From contig NZ_JBIWER010000009.1 in the NCBI RefSeq assembly GCF_044762655.1, positions 1 through 64,000 on the forward strand: 64,000 nucleotides of DNA, read 5' to 3'. Within the stretch, counting starts at the first letter, position 1, and every line of letters starts with the position of its first letter. This stretch comes from Psychrobacillus sp044762655 (GTDB lineage: Bacteria; Bacillota; Bacilli; Bacillales_A; Planococcaceae). Of the stretch, positions 61,416 through 64,000 are shown piece by piece. The notes beneath the pieces were generated by a model. That model did no database searches. It worked only from the letters and a program-made list of their open reading frames with translations, and was not told the origin of the DNA. The position numbers were made by a program, and so were the translations under genes.

Positions 61416-61442
61416 AAAAACCCTTATACAATAAGGGTTTTA
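61416..61442 (-). terminator. Terminator before the primase-like gene
   Basis: Minus strand AAAACCCTTAT TGT ATAAGGGTTTTTT, nine perfect pairs. It separates the partition locus from the primase-like gene. Confidence 0.8.
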
Positions 61443-61458
61443 ACGTTTTTCTAAAGCC

Positions 61459-61612
61459 GTCTACATGTAGACTGATATACATGTAGATTGATATACATGT
61501 AGACAAATATACTTGTAGACTCATATACATGTAGACAAATATATACATATACATGTATATCAGTATACAAATATACATGTAGACCAATCTACATGTATAC
61601 GTATAAATATAA
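61459..61612. repeat. Iteron array A (16-bp period, ATACATGTAGAC)
   Basis: About nine copies of a 16-base unit of the form AGAC-NNAT-ATACATGT, with TACATGTA palindromic at its centre. The fixed spacing places the motif on regular faces of the helix. Flanks the parAB genes with arrays B and C; probable centromere (parS) or partition-protein sites. Confidence 0.8.
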
Positions 61613-61723
61613 TATTTTATAGGAGAAATTGTTGTTATATAGGGATTTGTTTGTTGTTCAAATTCTAAAATACAACAATTTTTTAATGTGATATAATTTG
61701 GATTTATACTTTTCTTCGTTCAT

Positions 61724-61834
61724 ATACAAGTATATCTGTAGATTTGTATACAGATATACTTGTAGACTCGTATACATGTAGATAAATATACATGTATACG
61801 AGTCTACACATCTACATGTATATTCGTATACAGC
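61724..61834. repeat. Iteron array B (16-bp period)
   Basis: About six or seven 16-base units such as TAGACTCGTATACATG and TAGATAAATATACATG, the last ones in inverse orientation (TCTACATGTATATTCG). Directly downstream of the parB-like gene. Confidence 0.8.
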
Positions 61835-61882
61835 TTTTTAAAAAGGACGAGTTAGCCTTATGCTATCCCATCCTTTCGTGTT

Positions 61883-62251
61883 TTATTTCATTTTTCTCTT
61901 ATAAAGTTCCGATATTATCTCAAATTGTTTTCTCTCGTCTTTAGTTAATATATTCGTAAGATAGTCATTAATCAGCAAATCTGTAACCTCATCGACAGTC
62001 GGTGCAATACCTAACGTCACCAAAGCGTTTAGTTTGTTCTTAGTACTCATATTTACCCGAACAGTTGTTGACTTTTCAGTAACCACGTTACTGACGGTTG
62101 CTTTCTTAGGTACCGATACAGGAGTAGTTTCAGGTTCTTGTCCTTTCTCTGGGACAGTTTCCAAGTCTTTAATATTAAATGTATTTTTAGGCACGACCGT
62201 TTGGCTTCTCTGAATTTTACCTGGCTGTTTTTTTCTAAGTAAATCAGACAT
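61883..62251 (-). CDS. ParB/omega-like ribbon-helix-helix partition protein
   Basis: GAGAGG before ATG 62251 sets the start, overlapping parA by eight bases. The 122-aa protein has a flexible, Pro/Thr/Lys-rich N-terminal half and a C-terminal RHH-like domain (TTVRVNMSTKNKLNALVTLG, DEVTDLLINDYLTNIL). This fits small centromere-binding proteins of type Ib partition systems. It should bind the 16-base iterons on both sides of the locus and recruit ParA. Confidence 0.8.
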   Translation of the reverse strand: MSDLLRKKQPGKIQRSQTVVPKNTFNIKDLETVPEKGQEPETTPVSVPKKATVSNVVTEKSTTVRVNMSTKNKLNALVTLGIAPTVDEVTDLLINDYLTNILTKDERKQFEIISELYKRKMK

Positions 62252-63101
62252 CAACAACCTCTCCATTCTCAATCGGTGTGTGGGCTCCATTGATAGCTAT
62301 ATTCAGACGGTCCACAAATTCAGAAGCAACCCGTGTGTAGCTTTCAATGACATTTTTATCATGCATATCATTTTCCGTGATTCCAGTCATGTCAAAACGT
62401 TTTAATCTCTCCATTTGTTTAACAACATTTTTGAATATATTATGATCTCCAAAAATTTCTTTCGCTGTATCTAATGTTTGAATATCAACTGCAGCACCAT
62501 TTTTCCATAAAACAGGAAGTATACCTAAAATATCTAAGTCTGCATCATAATCATCAATTAGTGTCTGTAGGTAAGTAGTAAACCCTTCCGCACCTTGTAA
62601 ACTTCTTTCTTGTGTTTGTAATACCACGACTACAAAGTCTGATGCATATAAGGCCGAATCGGTAATGATAGAGATCGTAGGAGGAACATCAATAAAAATG
62701 AAATCATAGTCCCCTTTTAATGGCTCTAGTAATGTTGAAAAGAATTGGACACGATCAATTTCTTCTGGGAATTTCTTCTCTAATAGTTTTGGATACTGTG
62801 CGAAATCACTGAAACTAGGAAGTAAATCAAGATTTTCTTTTATATTAGTGACAATTGAACTTAAGTCTTCATCTTGAATGGCCGACATCAATGTTTTTTC
62901 ATAAGTTACAATATCATCCTCAATTGTTGCCTTTGTTCTTAAAAATAGACTCGTAGCATTGGCTTGGGGATCTTGATCACTTAATAATACTTTATATCCT
63001 AGGTTTGCTAGACAGTAAGCGATCATTGTACTATTAGTTGTTTTACCAGTACCACCTTTAAAGTTTCCAAATGTAACAACTTGGCATGATGCGTTTTTCA
63101 T
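62244..63101 (-). CDS. parA: ParA-family partition ATPase
   Basis: ATG 63101 after AGGAGG. The 285-aa protein has the deviant Walker A GNFKGGTGKTTNSTM (about residues 12-26), LLSDQDPQANATS (Walker A'), and FIFIDVPPTISIITD (Walker B, about 134-148). No N-terminal helix-turn-helix, so it is the short type Ib form. It segregates plasmid copies with the RHH protein encoded next to it. Confidence 0.92.
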   Translation of the reverse strand: MKNASCQVVTFGNFKGGTGKTTNSTMIAYCLANLGYKVLLSDQDPQANATSLFLRTKATIEDDIVTYEKTLMSAIQDEDLSSIVTNIKENLDLLPSFSDFAQYPKLLEKKFPEEIDRVQFFSTLLEPLKGDYDFIFIDVPPTISIITDSALYASDFVVVVLQTQERSLQGAEGFTTYLQTLIDDYDADLDILGILPVLWKNGAAVDIQTLDTAKEIFGDHNIFKNVVKQMERLKRFDMTGITENDMHDKNVIESYTRVASEFVDRLNIAINGAHTPIENGEVVDV

Positions 63102-63142
63102 GAATAGTCCTCCTTTAATTAGTAAATTATGTTTTATATTAA

Positions 63143-63309
63143 TGTATACTTGTAGACATATAGAAAAAACTGATAATTTTAACTTAACACTAGTATATTA
63201 AAATTGCAATGAAATACTTTAATATGTATTGATTTTACTAGACTTTAATATATTTCCCATCTGTATACATGTATATTAGTATACATGTAGATTCGTATAC
63301 TTGTAGATA
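63143..63309. repeat. Iteron array C and a single copy upstream of parA
   Basis: Three 16-base units at 63261-63309 (CTGTATACATGTATAT, TAGTATACATGTAGAT, TCGTATACTTGTAGAT) and a lone TGTATACTTGTAGACAT at about 63144, in the parA promoter region. Binding of the RHH protein here would also repress parAB. Confidence 0.75.
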
Positions 63310-63431
63310 AAAAGAAAACTTTCTAAGTCCTATAATTATGCAGATAGCAAAACTGTTAGTAAAATGGCAGCCACATGTTAAACCCCTAATCCAATTTTGA
63401 ATTAGGGGGTATCAGCGATTATTCAATTTGT
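63310..63431. other. Short intergenic stretch with hairpin
   Basis: ACCCCTAATC...GAATTAGGGGGT (63380-63410), a hairpin that should terminate the small gene to the right. Otherwise empty. Confidence 0.55.
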
Positions 63432-63593
63432 TTAATTTACATTACGCTTAGATGCCTTTATTAGCTCACCAATTTGTTTGGGCGACATACTTAACACCTT
63501 ATGAATGGATTCAATTACATTTTCGCGAGGTCTATCTACTGATAACTCATCTACTAACTGATTAAACTTATCACTAATTATTTGTTTATCCAT
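63432..63593 (-). CDS. Small helical protein (53 aa)
   Basis: AGGAGGCTTCC precedes ATG 63593. The peptide starts MDKQIISDKFNQLVDELSVD and ends IKASKRNVN. The middle (KVLSMSPKQIGELI) resembles a short helix-turn-helix. It lies ten bases after the polymerase-like gene and is probably co-transcribed. No family known to me. Confidence 0.55.
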   Translation of the reverse strand: MDKQIISDKFNQLVDELSVDRPRENVIESIHKVLSMSPKQIGELIKASKRNVN

Positions 63594-63602
63594 GGAAGCC
63601 TC

Positions 63603-64000
63603 CTACTTTTTATGTCCACCAAGTAATTTAGACCTCTTCACTGCAGTTCCAGCATCCGTATAAGATACAGCTCGAAGTAGGGCAGCCGAACCATATCGAT
63701 TGCGTATACTATCCACTGCACTTGCGAGCTTTCGATTCTTCCACTTTTCTTTCTCAAATAGACTTAGCTGCATAGAGTGTTCATCTTCTAATTTAGTAAT
63801 GGACACGGATAGTTGCCTAACTGGTTTTTGCGCGTAGTTTTCGTTGAATAACTGCTTACAGACTTCATAAATTTTCATCGTGTCATTCGTAGCTTCATGT
63901 ATCGTACGAGATCGACTGAATCCACCACCAAAAGCATTTTTACTATAACCTAACCCAAGAGAGATTGTACGTGCTGCCTGATACTTATCTCGTGCACGTT
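63603..64000 (-). CDS. Y-family DNA polymerase (UvrX/ImpB-MucB type), C-terminal part
   Basis: The frame is open to the window edge; only the last 132 codons are present. It reads ARDKYQAARTISLGLGYSK, SRSRTIHEATNDTMKIYEVC, VRQLSVSITKLEDEHSMQL and ASAVDSIRNRYGSAALLRA, typical of the little-finger domain of UvrX/YqjW-type error-prone polymerases common on Bacillus plasmids. It copies past DNA damage. The catalytic domain lies outside the window. Confidence 0.82.
   Translation of the reverse strand, partial: RARDKYQAARTISLGLGYSKNAFGGGFSRSRTIHEATNDTMKIYEVCKQLFNENYAQKPVRQLSVSITKLEDEHSMQLSLFEKEKWKNRKLASAVDSIRNRYGSAALLRAVSYTDAGTAVKRSKLLGGHKK

Noticed and set aside
61396..61587. 63-codon frame rich in Tyr, Met and Ile on the minus strand
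   Set aside because: It is simply the translation of the 16-bp iteron array; no ribosome binding site and a periodic peptide.

Overview
The window reads as part of a large, low-GC plasmid (or an integrated conjugative element) from a Bacillales host, probably Bacillaceae or Caryophanaceae (Bacillus/Lysinibacillus-like). Support: AGGAGG-type ribosome binding sites with GTG and TTG starts, RepA_N replication, a Gram-positive type IV secretion set, catDE-like and gabTD-like genes of Bacillus type, and short hairpin repeats of the kind scattered through Bacillus genomes. No rRNA, tRNA or CRISPR array was seen. Family assignments come from reading the proteins, not from database searches.

Layout. 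1-2.3 kb: small genes and gene wrecks separated by a hairpin/terminator repeat (R1-R4). 2.3-6.2 kb: a two-component system with two lipoprotein genes, the second cut short. 6.3-12.9 kb: two very large c-di-GMP proteins, one with a histidine kinase at its C-terminus. 13.3-23.2 kb: the same repeat again (R5-R12), enclosing two quinone/electrophile-stress clusters (TetR with an NmrA-like protein, DoxX, LLM oxidoreductase and azoreductase; HxlR with a CatE-like dioxygenase and two DoxX proteins), a GIY-YIG protein, a secreted protein and a DMT exporter. 23.3-37.6 kb: sulfur and nitrogen metabolism: D-cysteine desulfhydrase with a cystine ABC transporter, a four-rhodanese protein with a thiol dioxygenase, a MalY/PatB C-S lyase, a GabR-like MocR regulator with gabT and gabD, and a YeiH-type exporter.

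37.9-49.0 kb: a tyrosine recombinase with a 17-6-17 inverted-repeat site, then a probable defence island. It holds an Abi_2/HEPN protein preceded by a consensus promoter and a short terminated RNA, a STAS/HATPase cluster with three identical-architecture palindromes, an unrecognised three-gene module with a TAATG-coupled small protein, and an ApeA-like HEPN protein. 49.3-58.0 kb: a leftward type IV secretion operon (VirB2-, VirB4-, VirB6- and VirB8-like proteins, a cell-wall hydrolase, accessory proteins) with no coupling ATPase or relaxase in view. 58.1-64.0 kb: replication and maintenance: RepA_N initiator with internal iterons, XRE regulator, primase-like protein, ParA/ParB with arrays of 16-bp iterons, and the end of a Y-family polymerase gene.

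The best candidates for new biology are the repeat array that behaves like a cassette platform (conserved flanks around a terminator whose stem differs between copies), the Abi-associated RNA, the STAS/HATPase cluster with its three operators, and a predicted MocR regulon linking GABA and sulfur genes.
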